Part shown: positions 43,502 to 51,199 of the stretch, in pieces | How the letters are laid out: every line of letters begins with the position of its first letter | Numbering within the stretch: position 1 is the stretch's first letter | NCBI GenBank assembly: GCA_003249015.1 | Contig: QBLS01000009.1 | Span: forward strand, 1 to 64,000 | Length of the DNA: 64,000 bases | DNA from: Pseudanabaena sp. | GTDB taxonomy: Bacteria; Cyanobacteriota; Cyanobacteriia; Pseudanabaenales; Pseudanabaenaceae | Direction: 5' to 3' | Translations under genes and position numbers: made by a program | Notes under the pieces: model-generated | The model's database searches: none | What the model was told of the DNA's origin: nothing | The model's input: only the letters and a program-made list of their open reading frames with translations

Positions 43502-43544
43502 AAAATTTTGAAAGCGCTGCAAAGCAGCGCTTTCAAAATTTTGT
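43502..43544. repeat. Long palindrome, loop AAA
   Basis: 20-nt perfect arms (43502-43521 and 43525-43544) surround AAA. The plus-strand ORF running across it (43450-43665) is not supportable as a gene. Confidence 0.9.
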
Positions 43545-43681
43545 ATCAACACAAGTGACGCTGCTACTTGTCTTCATGGCATGGAACCAAAAACTGCTAA
43601 ATGCGTCCCTAGCTTTACAGACTCTGATACTTACATCGGCTCTAGCACTTTACGCATCACATTAGGCTGAGAAAAATCACG

Positions 43682-45457
43682 ATGAATATTTTTAATAAAA
43701 ATATGCATGATCAATTAAGCAAAAGTTTTCTAAAGGCTTCTTTATATCTTCTTGCCACAACTTGCACGACAGTTCCGCTGTTTGCAAATTTAGAGGCGAT
43801 CGCTTCTTCCAAAAACTTATCCTCCGCGCCCAAAGTTGCCCAACTATCCCAAGACTGGCAAACGGGAGTCAGACTTTTACGACTGCTCGATAATTCGGGA
43901 AACTTATCAAGTATTGGGATTTTGCTGGATATTGCCAATAAGCCATCAACGACTTACGCCAACGCAGTTTATCAACTTTATGTACGTCGTTCTGGAGAAT
44001 GGCGCGAGGTTTACACCAACTCGGGCGCAAGGCTGCTAACCAAAAATGCAGGGCGTTACATTGCTCCTGTAGAGGTAATTTCGCTAAATTCACTGAGCGA
44101 AAGAATTTCCTTAGACGATATTTACAATGGCGATCTCAAGGCGATTACCAGTGTGCGTTATGACTTGCCTAATGGGGTAAAAGATGCAAGATTTCAGGTT
44201 GAAGAAGTCAGAAACTTTTCTTCAATTGTTTCCATTAGAACATCTGAAATAAGCTCTGGGCGCATTAGTTCTATTTACACCAGTAACTCTTCCAACAATT
44301 CCTCTAATAATTCCTCCAACAACTCTTCCAATAACTCATCAAACAATTCCTCTAACAACTCATCCAATAATTCTTCTAACAATTCCTCTAATAACTCATC
44401 TAACAATTCTTCCAATAATTCCTCTAACAACTCTTCTAATAATTCTTCCAATGACTTTGAATTGTCAGATCGTGATTTAGGAATCTCGAATGGAACGCAA
44501 ACAGTAAGTTCTCAATCCAATCAAACTGTCGTCATTCAGACATCCAATGTTCAGTCAAACAATAACTCTGTAAGACCGATGAAGCCGATCATTGTCTCCG
44601 ATAGGGACGATGATGACGACGAAGATGATGACTATGATGATGACGATGACGATAGACGCGGTTCTAGAGGCGATCGCGATGATGACGATAGAAAGCGTAG
44701 AAATCGCCGCGCCCCAGATGGAGTAGAACTCTCCAAGGCAAATCCTCATCGCGGTCACTTCAGCCTAGCTGTTTTGCAAAATCAGCCCCGTCTATCTCAG
44801 GTAATTGCCCGTATTTCCCTCAAGTCCAAGCGTCCTAGAGGCTTTCTTGCAGAGCGCTTCATTGGTGACTATCGATTTAATATCAATCAACGCGCTACCT
44901 TTATCCGAGGTCTCAATCCAGGCGATCGCCTAGTTGTCCGCTTGTTTGATTTACAAAATCGTCCCCTTGGCTATAGTGAAATTCAGCTACTCAAAGACTT
45001 CTCCACAATCAGCCTGATTTTGCCAAGCGATCCTTCGGCTTATGGCACATTGCGAACTGTTTCGGGAATTGACTCTAGACGGATTGGTCGGATTGATAAC
45101 AATGTGAGGGTCTATGACTATTTCACAAGGATTCAATCAGCCACATCAATTAGCCAAACCGTTGTTCAGTTCTTATCTAGCTCCCAAGGTGTTCCCGTAA
45201 ATCTGTTTAACTTTGCAGGTTTACCCACAGTCCCTAGACAGCCTAGTTTTACCAATGCCTTTACTAAGGGAAATTACTCGCTGATCAACCGTACCCTTAA
45301 TGTCTTTACGCGAGATATGCCTCCCGTGATGCAAGTTCTCCCTGGCAAACTGACTTCTCTAATTCCCATCAGCAATAGCCAAACCACTATTGAAGTTGTG
45401 AGAAGCATTTTGAACTACAAAGATTTGCGCCCAAGTGGTATCCCCACAATTTTCTAA
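43682..45457 (+). CDS. Exported protein with (NNSS)n tandem repeat and Asp-rich linker
   Basis: A 591-residue protein with an N-terminal hydrophobic segment (SLYLLATTCTTVPLFANLEAIA), probably a signal peptide. Residues ~45-200 form an unknown domain (DWQTGVRLLRLLDNSG...). Residues ~202-257 are NSSN repeated about fourteen times. Residues ~305-335 are nearly all Asp/Glu, followed by an Arg/Asp mix. The C-terminal ~250 residues (GVELSKANPHRGHFSLAVLQ; FLAERFIGDYRFNINQRATFIRGLNPGDRLVVRLFD) form a second domain. Function unknown; likely cell-surface or periplasmic. Confidence 0.8.
   Translation: MNIFNKNMHDQLSKSFLKASLYLLATTCTTVPLFANLEAIASSKNLSSAPKVAQLSQDWQTGVRLLRLLDNSGNLSSIGILLDIANKPSTTYANAVYQLYVRRSGEWREVYTNSGARLLTKNAGRYIAPVEVISLNSLSERISLDDIYNGDLKAITSVRYDLPNGVKDARFQVEEVRNFSSIVSIRTSEISSGRISSIYTSNSSNNSSNNSSNNSSNNSSNNSSNNSSNNSSNNSSNNSSNNSSNNSSNNSSNNSSNDFELSDRDLGISNGTQTVSSQSNQTVVIQTSNVQSNNNSVRPMKPIIVSDRDDDDDEDDDYDDDDDDRRGSRGDRDDDDRKRRNRRAPDGVELSKANPHRGHFSLAVLQNQPRLSQVIARISLKSKRPRGFLAERFIGDYRFNINQRATFIRGLNPGDRLVVRLFDLQNRPLGYSEIQLLKDFSTISLILPSDPSAYGTLRTVSGIDSRRIGRIDNNVRVYDYFTRIQSATSISQTVVQFLSSSQGVPVNLFNFAGLPTVPRQPSFTNAFTKGNYSLINRTLNVFTRDMPPVMQVLPGKLTSLIPISNSQTTIEVVRSILNYKDLRPSGIPTIF
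44284..44454 (+). repeat. 12-bp coding tandem repeat (NSSN units)
   Basis: Units of AAC/AAT-AAC/AAT-TCC/TCT/TCA-TCT/TCC/AAC alternate about fourteen times. Third positions differ among units, so the protein repeat is kept although the DNA has diverged. Confidence 0.9.
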
Positions 45458-45459
45458 AT

Positions 45460-45516
45460 AAACCCAAAAAACGAGCATTGCGGCATAAAACGCTGTAATG
45501 CTCGTTTTTGGGTTTT
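45460..45516. repeat. Long palindrome with extended loop
   Basis: AAACCCAAAAAACGAGCATT (45460-45479) pairs with AATGCTCGTTTTTGGGTTT (45498-45516) with one bulge, around an 18-nt interior. It starts directly after the NSSN gene stop. Confidence 0.85.
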
Positions 45517-45518
45517 AC

Positions 45519-45643
45519 TGGCAATTTTAAATATTTAGAAGAGACTTCGACACTTCGACAGGATCAGTGCATCGCTTCGCTCAGCCAACGTGTACTGCTG
45601 GCTGAGCGAAGTCGAAGCCATAACTCTTATTTGAAACAGCTAT
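45519..45643. mobile_element. Inverted, shortened copy of the 42829 MITE-like element
   Basis: Read on the minus strand it gives TATAGCTGTTTC..AATAAGAGTTA, then the GGCTTCGAC arms, then AAATATTTAAAATTG, matching 42829-42980. The right inner arm lacks the extension present in the full copy. Together the two copies bracket the interval 42.98-45.52 kb in opposite orientation. Confidence 0.8.
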
Positions 45644-45662
45644 ACTGTCAAATCACAACCCC

Positions 45663-45698
45663 AGAAGATGAGTGATAGCGCTCTGCCACTCATCTTCT
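45663..45698. repeat. Palindrome with GATGAGTG arms
   Basis: AGAAGATGAGTG (45663-45674) pairs with the CACTCATCTTCT ending at 45698; the interior contains AGCGCTCTGC. The outer arm matches 10333-10379. The remaining gap up to the HD gene holds no other feature I can support. Confidence 0.7.
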
Positions 45699-45850
45699 CT
45701 TAAGAAAGCCTTACGTTGCTATAACGCCACTATACTTTTTGAAAATAGGTATTAAGCTATACTTAAGCATCCAAAAGCATAAGTTTGGGTCGCCCACTAT
45801 GCGGCAACCTCAGCTTACAGGACTAGCTATTCATCAGCATATGCAGGCTT

Positions 45851-46696
45851 ATGTTTAACGCAACTGAACTCTTAATCAGTACCTTTGTCGATCAGCTTAA
45901 GACGGGCTATCACCGAACCTACGGTGGCTACCTTCATGACTACGAAGATATTATTGGCTGGGCTGGCAATATGGCTCTCGAAAATATTGCTAACAGTGAT
46001 GCCCTCTACCACAACGTTGAACATACAATTTTGGTAACTCTGGTCGGACAGGAAATCTTGCGTGGCAAGCATATCCGAGAAGGTGGTGTTTCTCCTGAGG
46101 ACTGGTTACATTTCATTATTTCCCTTGTTTGCCATGATATTGGTTATGTCAAAGGGGTCTGCCTCCAAGATCGTAACGGTAAATACGCCACAGGAATTGG
46201 CGATAAGATGGTCGAGCTACCGCCTGGGGCTTCTGATGCAGGACTGACCCCTTACCATGTCGATCGCGCTAAGCTTTTTGTCAACCAACGGTTTGCCAAT
46301 CACAGCTTGATTAAAGCCGAAAAAATCTGTCGCAATATTGAACTAACTCGATTTCCTGTTCCCAAAACTGGCGATCATCAAGATACGACTAATTTTGCAG
46401 GGCTAGTGCGATCGGCAGATCTGATCGGGCAGCTCAGCGATCCAAGATATCTTAAAAAAATTGGCGCATTATTTTACGAGTTTGAAGAAACTGGCGTAAA
46501 TGCTGCTCTCGGATATGCCCACCCTGGAGATCTGCGCCGTAACTATCCCAAGTTTTACTGGACAAGCGTTTATCCTTTTGTGAAGGATGCTTTGTACTAT
46601 CTATCGCTAACGCAACAAGGACAAGAAATCGTGGCTCACTTGTATTCCAATGTGTTTGTTGTGGAGCATGAAAAGCTAGAACTTGCAGCATTATAA
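45851..46696 (+). CDS. HD-domain phosphohydrolase (Npun_R2479-like)
   Basis: A 281-residue cyanobacterial HD protein. Metal ligands: H55 and H59 in ALYHNVEHTILV, the HD pair in ISLVCHDIGYVKG, and D in VRSADLIGQLSDPRY. Family members resemble HD phosphohydrolases acting on nucleotides; substrate unknown. Starts at ATG 45851; a palindrome follows directly after the stop. Confidence 0.85.
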   Translation: MFNATELLISTFVDQLKTGYHRTYGGYLHDYEDIIGWAGNMALENIANSDALYHNVEHTILVTLVGQEILRGKHIREGGVSPEDWLHFIISLVCHDIGYVKGVCLQDRNGKYATGIGDKMVELPPGASDAGLTPYHVDRAKLFVNQRFANHSLIKAEKICRNIELTRFPVPKTGDHQDTTNFAGLVRSADLIGQLSDPRYLKKIGALFYEFEETGVNAALGYAHPGDLRRNYPKFYWTSVYPFVKDALYYLSLTQQGQEIVAHLYSNVFVVEHEKLELAAL

Positions 46697-46749
46697 AAAC
46701 CAAAAAGGTTGTTCTGCCCGCGCAGCGGGCAGAACAACCTTTTTGGTTT
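46697..46749. repeat. Long palindrome, loop GCA
   Basis: 25-nt perfect arms (46697-46721 and 46725-46749) surround GCA. It starts at the base after the HD gene stop. Inner GTTCTGCCCGC is one base away from the cores at 4101 and 62722. Confidence 0.92.
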
Positions 46750-46781
46750 ACAAGATTATAGTCGCACTTCCCCAAAACCAA

Positions 46782-46820
46782 AAGCATTAAAAGCGTTGCT
46801 TTGCAACGCTTTTAATGCTT
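46782..46820. repeat. Palindrome, loop TTT
   Basis: 18-nt perfect arms (46782-46799 and 46803-46820) surround TTT with the AGCGTTGC core. It abuts the stop (46823) of the convergent F420-ligase-like gene. Confidence 0.9.
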
Positions 46821-46822
46821 AT

Positions 46823-48007
46823 CTATGCTTGGCTATTGGGACGAATTAATACAATTGGAGTTTGCTCCGCCGCATTACCTGCGGGATTCATTAGCAAAGC
46901 TTGATTGAGTAGATTTTCGGACACTCCCGAAGTAGCCGCTAAAACCTTCACTCGCCGCAGGTCATTGACATCAACGATCGCTGCTTCTAGTCCTGTAGCA
47001 GTTTTAATTTCATCCACTACCGATTGGGGATTTTTGGGTCCTAAGACAATAAATTGATCGTAGGGTGGCAGCGTGCCAGTTACATCATCAATCAGCCGAG
47101 CCTGATCCCCTGCCAACATATAAAACACTCCAGGAATTCTCAAGAAAGCCTTGGCAAGTGCGCCAATCACAAAGGCAAAACCTACGCGCCATGCTCCTGA
47201 CTCATTGATTAATGACTGTAAACCGCAAGCTGTGGCTAAGCTAGAAGCACTTTTGAAGTAGTAGCAAAGTCTCTTGGCGAGCCACTTGGGATGGATATCA
47301 CTGGGATGATAAAAGTTGCCTTGCATAATCGCGATCGGGGTTTCAGCGATCGTGACAATATCTCCTAGTTGGGCATGACTCATCACATAGCGCTGCATCA
47401 CATCAATTGGATTATCACCTGCGGATAAAATATGCGTGCGAATTGGTAAAACATCCGCGTCAGGAGTCGGTCGCCACCTTTCTCTCTGTTCCGCATCGGG
47501 AAATTGGAGGGGAATAATACAATGCTTCGTTTTTTGCTCTCGTCCTGCTGGCCCATATATCGTGTAGTGAACTCTTACCCACGCACTTTTCAACTCTTCG
47601 AGATTTTTACCCTTGATGTCAATCCTGAGATTGGCGACTACACTACGACTGGGGGTGACTATATAGGACTCCCAATAGTTGTCATTGCGGCTAGGGATAT
47701 CAGCGTGGTGCGATCGCAGTTGCACTCGGCTATCGATGCCATCAAGGCTATTACTAGAGAGCAATGACAGGACAGGATTAACTTCCACCAAAAAAACATC
47801 AAGGTTGCGAGTCTTGTTAGTGGCGGTTAGTAGTAGCTCTAATTGATAATGCTCTGGCTCGTAGTTAATAAATTGCCAGTTGCTGCTGTCAAACTCAAGC
47901 AAGTTGCCTTGTCTAGTGGAATACTGCCATTCAAACAATAGCCATAGTAAAAAAATCAAGCCGCCAAGAATAGCGATCGCAAAGCCTAAGCCCATCAAAA
48001 TATTCAT
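46823..48007 (-). CDS. F420-0:gamma-glutamyl ligase-like membrane protein
   Basis: A 394-residue protein. Residues 5-28 are a membrane anchor (ILMGLGFAIAILGGLIFLLWLLF). The N-terminal ~170 residues are strand-rich. The C-terminal part is CofE-like: VLPIRTHILSAGDNPIDVM, GDIVTIAETPIAIMQG, SSLATACGLQSLINESGAWRVG, GDQARLIDDVTGTLPPYDQFIVLGP. Cyanobacteria of this kind are not expected to make F420 by this gene alone, so the true substrate is open. It follows trpA by 6 bp, on the same strand, so is cotranscribed. Confidence 0.8.
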   Translation of the reverse strand: MNILMGLGFAIAILGGLIFLLWLLFEWQYSTRQGNLLEFDSSNWQFINYEPEHYQLELLLTATNKTRNLDVFLVEVNPVLSLLSSNSLDGIDSRVQLRSHHADIPSRNDNYWESYIVTPSRSVVANLRIDIKGKNLEELKSAWVRVHYTIYGPAGREQKTKHCIIPLQFPDAEQRERWRPTPDADVLPIRTHILSAGDNPIDVMQRYVMSHAQLGDIVTIAETPIAIMQGNFYHPSDIHPKWLAKRLCYYFKSASSLATACGLQSLINESGAWRVGFAFVIGALAKAFLRIPGVFYMLAGDQARLIDDVTGTLPPYDQFIVLGPKNPQSVVDEIKTATGLEAAIVDVNDLRRVKVLAATSGVSENLLNQALLMNPAGNAAEQTPIVLIRPNSQA

Positions 48008-48013
48008 AGTTTT

Positions 48014-48808
48014 CTAATCTCTGCGAATAGAATGCTTCAAGGTTTTGCAAAACTCGCCGATCGCGTGTAAGCCGCCATCTGGTTCCGCCAACTTCTTGAC
48101 CATTGCGCTACCGACGATCGCCCCGTCCGCATTCCAGTCAATTACCTGTTTAGCGTGCTCAGGCTGCGAGATCCCAAATCCCACCGCGATCGGCTTATCT
48201 GTAACGATCCGCAACTGCTCAATCATCGTCTGCACGCCTTTAGCGACTTGCGTCCTTACGCCCGTTACACCTGTGGCACTGACCACATAGATAAAACCCT
48301 GTGATTTTTCTGCGATCGCCGCACATCTCTCAGGGGGACTAGTCGGTGCAATTAGCAAAATTACTTCAATGCCAGCTTGCTTCGCTGGCTCCAGCAATAC
48401 ATGGGACTCTTCAAGGGGCAGATCGGGGACTACTAGCCCTCTTACACCTGCCTCATAGATGTTGTGCAAAAACTTGTCTACCCCAATATTTAAAATAGGA
48501 TTGTAGTAAGTAAATAAAATAATTGGTGATCGCAGTTCGGGTGCAACGGAACGCACGATGTCTAACACCTTGTCGAGGGTTGTCCCATTCTGTAGCGCTC
48601 TAGTTGCCGCTGCTTGAATCACAGGACCATCAGCGAGGGGATCGGAGTAAGGTACACCCAGTTCAATCAGATCCGCACCGTTTTGATCTAAGATTCGCAA
48701 AGCTTTGGCTGTCGTCTCTAAGTTAGGATCACCAGCAGTTATAAAAGGGATCAGAGCAGCTTGTCCTCTAGCTCGCAGTTCTTCAAATCGAGCGGAAACG
48801 GATATCAT
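48014..48808 (-). CDS. trpA: Tryptophan synthase alpha chain
   Basis: TrpA cleaves indole-3-glycerol phosphate to indole, passed to TrpB. The 264-residue protein has [12 protein letters not shown], catalytic E and D in [22 protein letters not shown], loop [17 protein letters not shown], and the phosphate-binding [15 protein letters not shown] at 48808 ([11 protein letters not shown]) is the family start, rather than 48874. trpB is absent here, as is common in cyanobacteria. First gene of a pair with the CofE-like gene. Confidence 0.95.
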   Translation of the reverse strand: MISVSARFEELRARGQAALIPFITAGDPNLETTAKALRILDQNGADLIELGVPYSDPLADGPVIQAAATRALQNGTTLDKVLDIVRSVAPELRSPIILFTYYNPILNIGVDKFLHNIYEAGVRGLVVPDLPLEESHVLLEPAKQAGIEVILLIAPTSPPERCAAIAEKSQGFIYVVSATGVTGVRTQVAKGVQTMIEQLRIVTDKPIAVGFGISQPEHAKQVIDWNADGAIVGSAMVKKLAEPDGGLHAIGEFCKTLKHSIRRD

Positions 48809-48914
48809 GATGTAAAAATTCCAAGAATGTCGTTGGATATTATAGTAACGCTTCATGGTTACTTGAAATAGCAATACCGCAAACCGTAAAAGATTTTTGA
48901 ACTCAAAGTTATCC

Positions 48915-48950
48915 TAATTCACGAAAGTGTAACAATACTTTTGTGAATTA
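48915..48950. repeat. TAATTCACGAAAGT inverted repeat
   Basis: 14-nt arms pair with one mismatch. Related copies sit at 21284-21317 and 61710-61745. It lies in the 358-bp region between divergent trpA and the HATPase gene; no other gene there is supportable. Confidence 0.7.
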
Positions 48951-49166
48951 AAAATCAAATCTAGTAAAGGTTTTTAAATCAAGAAATAGCTATGCCAGTT
49001 CTTGATTTGGGATTGTGCGAATTAATCACGGCTAAAAGCGCCGCCATTACTCAATTGGTCTTTGGAGGTTGCGTCAAGTCCCTAAACATAGTAGAAAGAA
49101 ACCATGGATTTATTGAAGACTTGCTTAAGGTCAACATATTTTCAGTTAACTATTTAGTAATAAAAA

Positions 49167-49754
49167 ATGGCGTTAACTATGGCGCAAGTCTTTGGAGAAT
49201 TTACAGAAGATTTTTCGGAAAGAAGTGAATTTCTAGTATTAGGGTTTTCCCCATCTTCTTTGCCAATTCAGTTGCGTTGGAAAACAAATGGGCTTTCAGC
49301 TGACTTTTTGGGGGATTACGTCAAAAACTTTTTCCCAGGAGATACCAGTGCCGCTCTTAGCAAGCAAACTGAGATCCGTTCTGCGGTGAGTTTTATCGCT
49401 AATGAACTTTTAGAAAATGCGATGAAATATAGCAATAAAAGTTCAGGACAACCAATTAATTTGGAGATTCATCTGTTTAGCGATCGCTTGATATTCCTTA
49501 GTAAAAACAGTTTATATGAGGATGCGATCGGTAATTTTCAGGCATTTTTACAAGAACTGACCACCAGTGACATCAGCGAAATGTATGTCAATCAAGTGGA
49601 AAAAAGTGCCGCTAACGAAGAGTCAGAGAGTTCAGGGCTGGGCTACCTAACCATGATGATGGACTATGAAGCACTTCTGGGTTGGCAATTTGAACAGATC
49701 TCTAGCCCGATCTCTGTGACAATGGTGACAACAATGGTACAGTTACCTCTCTAG
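49167..49754 (+). CDS. HATPase-type (anti-sigma/RsbW-like) regulator
   Basis: A 195-residue protein. AVSFIANELLENAMKYSNKSS is an N-box of GHKL ATPases. SSGLGYLTMMMDYEALLGWQF and MVTTMVQLPL follow where the G-boxes and closing strand lie. No kinase dimerisation domain is present, so it fits a stand-alone RsbW-like serine kinase or binding partner. ATG at 49167. The STAS-like gene lies 223 bp downstream on the same strand. Confidence 0.7.
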   Translation: MALTMAQVFGEFTEDFSERSEFLVLGFSPSSLPIQLRWKTNGLSADFLGDYVKNFFPGDTSAALSKQTEIRSAVSFIANELLENAMKYSNKSSGQPINLEIHLFSDRLIFLSKNSLYEDAIGNFQAFLQELTTSDISEMYVNQVEKSAANEESESSGLGYLTMMMDYEALLGWQFEQISSPISVTMVTTMVQLPL

Positions 49755-49977
49755 AGCAGACTTCAGACTAATTATCCATAAAAAGCTGAAGCGCAAATAT
49801 CTAGGCAGTAATCCTGATTATAAAGTTGATTTTTTGAAAGCCAGATCTTAAAAAGGCTTTTAAAAAATTGATTTTGAGATTTTCAGCAGCTTCATTGCTA
49901 GCTATCTCAAGATTAGTTTTTTGATGAGGGTTGCTGCTAGCGACAAGTCAAATTTTTATTTAGGAGTATCTAAAAGA

Positions 49978-50322
49978 ATGGAAGTTAAGGGAGAGGACTA
50001 CCGAGTTTGGTACGAACAATCAGAGTCCACTATCTATTGCCAAGGTTCGCTAAGATTAGCAGGAACCGATGAATATGCACCGATTGTGCAAATTTTTGAG
50101 CATATGATCGATCAAACACCTAAGATGATCGTCCTAGATCTTTGCCAATTAGAATTTTTAAATAGTTCAGGTATTAATGTCTTATCTAAATTTGTCATTA
50201 AAGTTAGGCAAAAAGAAAATATTGGAATTACGGTTAAGGGTGCTGAAGCTATTCCTTGGCAGGGTAAATCATTAAAAAATTTACAGCGGTTGATGCCTAG
50301 TCTCAAACTAGAGTGGCAATAA
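49978..50322 (+). CDS. STAS-domain (anti-anti-sigma-like) protein
   Basis: A 114-residue protein. GSLRLAGTDEYAPIVQIFEHMIDQTPKMIVLDLCQLEFLNSSGINVLSKFVIKVRQ has the STAS fold with the phosphorylatable Ser in the LNSSGI loop. ATG at 49978 follows AGGAG at about 49962; the frame is open to a TTG at 49921. With the upstream HATPase protein it forms a likely RsbV/RsbW-type partner-switching pair; the target is unknown. Confidence 0.75.
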   Translation: MEVKGEDYRVWYEQSESTIYCQGSLRLAGTDEYAPIVQIFEHMIDQTPKMIVLDLCQLEFLNSSGINVLSKFVIKVRQKENIGITVKGAEAIPWQGKSLKNLQRLMPSLKLEWQ

Positions 50323-50345
50323 CCATAGCGCCTTGGGCTTCGATT

Positions 50346-50386
50346 AAAAATTAAAAAGCGCTGCTTAGCAGCGCTTTTTAATTTTT
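50346..50386. repeat. Palindrome, loop TTA
   Basis: 19-nt perfect arms (50346-50364 and 50368-50386) surround TTA, 24 bp after the STAS gene stop. Confidence 0.9.
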
Positions 50387-50410
50387 ATGAATTGGTATTA
50401 CTGGATTGTG

Positions 50411-50459
50411 AGAGGCTTCAGCTTCGGTCAGCCATCGAGCTTGTCGAAGTGTCAAAGCC
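50411..50459. repeat. Degenerate GGCTTCGAC element
   Basis: GGCTTCAGCTTCGGTCAGCC and the partner segment ending TCAAAGCC are decayed versions of the MITE-like arms, with a truncated right half. Confidence 0.55.
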
Positions 50460-50474
50460 TTACTTATTAATAGT

Positions 50475-50519
50475 AAAACATAGACGCTGCGGCGCGAAGC
50501 GCCGCAGCGTCTATGTTTT
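50475..50519. repeat. Long palindrome overlapping an AbiTii-like gene stop, loop GAA
   Basis: 21-nt perfect arms (50475-50495 and 50499-50519) surround GAA. The stop codon TAG of the gene at 50511-51041 lies in the right arm. Confidence 0.92.
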
Positions 50520-51041
50520 GGTAGTAATTACTGAAACTTGATGGATCACTTCACGGCGAATATTTTCTAAAAGAATATTAATCTCTAAGGGAGAAATATG
50601 TCCGCTGACGACCTCTTTGCCTGATACCTGTGATAAAAAATTGAAAATTTGTTGTGGCAATAACAGGGTTAATCCATTCTTGAGATGTAGCTCTAACTTA
50701 CGCAATCCAGTCCCCACAGGATAGCTACTATACTGTCGCAATCCAGTCCCCACAGGATAGCTACTATACTGTCGCAATCCCTCAATAAACTGCCCACCAG
50801 CGTCGAAATAACTTAAATTGACATACCTGTAGGCAGGCGGTTGTCCGCTATAGCCTTCTAGTTCTTGCTGTAAAAAATGTGATATTTCTGACAATCCTTC
50901 GCTTTGAGTGGCTGCTAATAATTTCTCTAAAGCTTTAGTAAGCGGTAATTGATTGACGACTTCTTCTGGCTCAAGCTTGATTGAAAGGCTAGCGAGAATT
51001 TCCTCAAGATTGTCTGTAGCAATGGTATCTGTGACTGGCAT
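50511..51041 (-). CDS. AbiTii-like domain protein with internal 36-bp duplication
   Basis: A 176-residue protein. LPLTKALEKLLAATQSEGLSEISHFLQQELEGYSGQPPAYRYVNLSYFDAGG resembles the AbiTii domain (helical region, then ELxGY...PxYR). The segment LRQYSSYPVGTG occurs twice in tandem, encoded by identical 36-bp units. The C-terminal ~60 residues are helical. AbiTii was named from abortive-infection loci, but many chromosomal homologues have no known role. Stop lies in a palindrome. Confidence 0.6.
   Translation of the reverse strand: MPVTDTIATDNLEEILASLSIKLEPEEVVNQLPLTKALEKLLAATQSEGLSEISHFLQQELEGYSGQPPAYRYVNLSYFDAGGQFIEGLRQYSSYPVGTGLRQYSSYPVGTGLRKLELHLKNGLTLLLPQQIFNFLSQVSGKEVVSGHISPLEINILLENIRREVIHQVSVITTKT
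50701..50772 (-). repeat. Tandem 36-bp in-frame duplication
   Basis: The units 50701-50736 and 50737-50772 are identical, and 8 more bases begin a third. The length keeps the frame, so 12 residues are repeated exactly. Lack of divergence suggests a recent slippage event or an assembly artefact. Confidence 0.9.
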
Positions 51042-51077
51042 ATTGATTTTCTCTGGGATTTGGGGAAGCGCTATAAA

Positions 51078-51134
51078 GCAAAAACGATGAGAGATTTAGG
51101 GCGCAAAGCGCCCTAAATCTCTCATCGTTTTTGC
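51078..51134. repeat. Long palindrome, loop AAA
   Basis: 27-nt perfect arms (51078-51104 and 51108-51134) surround AAA. It sits between divergent genes, so is not at a gene end. Confidence 0.92.
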
Positions 51135-51160
51135 TTTTGTCCTAACATAACTGGCTAATG

Positions 51161-51177
51161 TTATAGAATGATTATCA
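51161..51177 (+). promoter_or_regulatory. Possible Zur/Fur-type box upstream of the CobW GTPase
   Basis: TTATAGAATGATTATCA, whose reverse strand reads TGATAATCATTCTATAA, resembles cyanobacterial Zur operators (TGATAATNATTATCA) with one half degenerate. It ends 22 bp before the ATG at 51200. Zinc control would suit the gene, but this is only pattern matching. Confidence 0.4.
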
Positions 51178-51199
51178 AAATTACTTTTGCGTAGTGTCA

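Noticed and set aside
43450-43665. Plus-strand ORF of 71 codons after the Npun_F0494-like gene
   Set aside because: It runs through the palindrome at 43502-43544 and has no family resemblance or ribosome binding site.
48992-49228. Plus-strand ORF of 78 codons upstream of the HATPase gene
   Set aside because: It overlaps the HATPase start in another frame, has no ribosome binding site and no recognisable domain.
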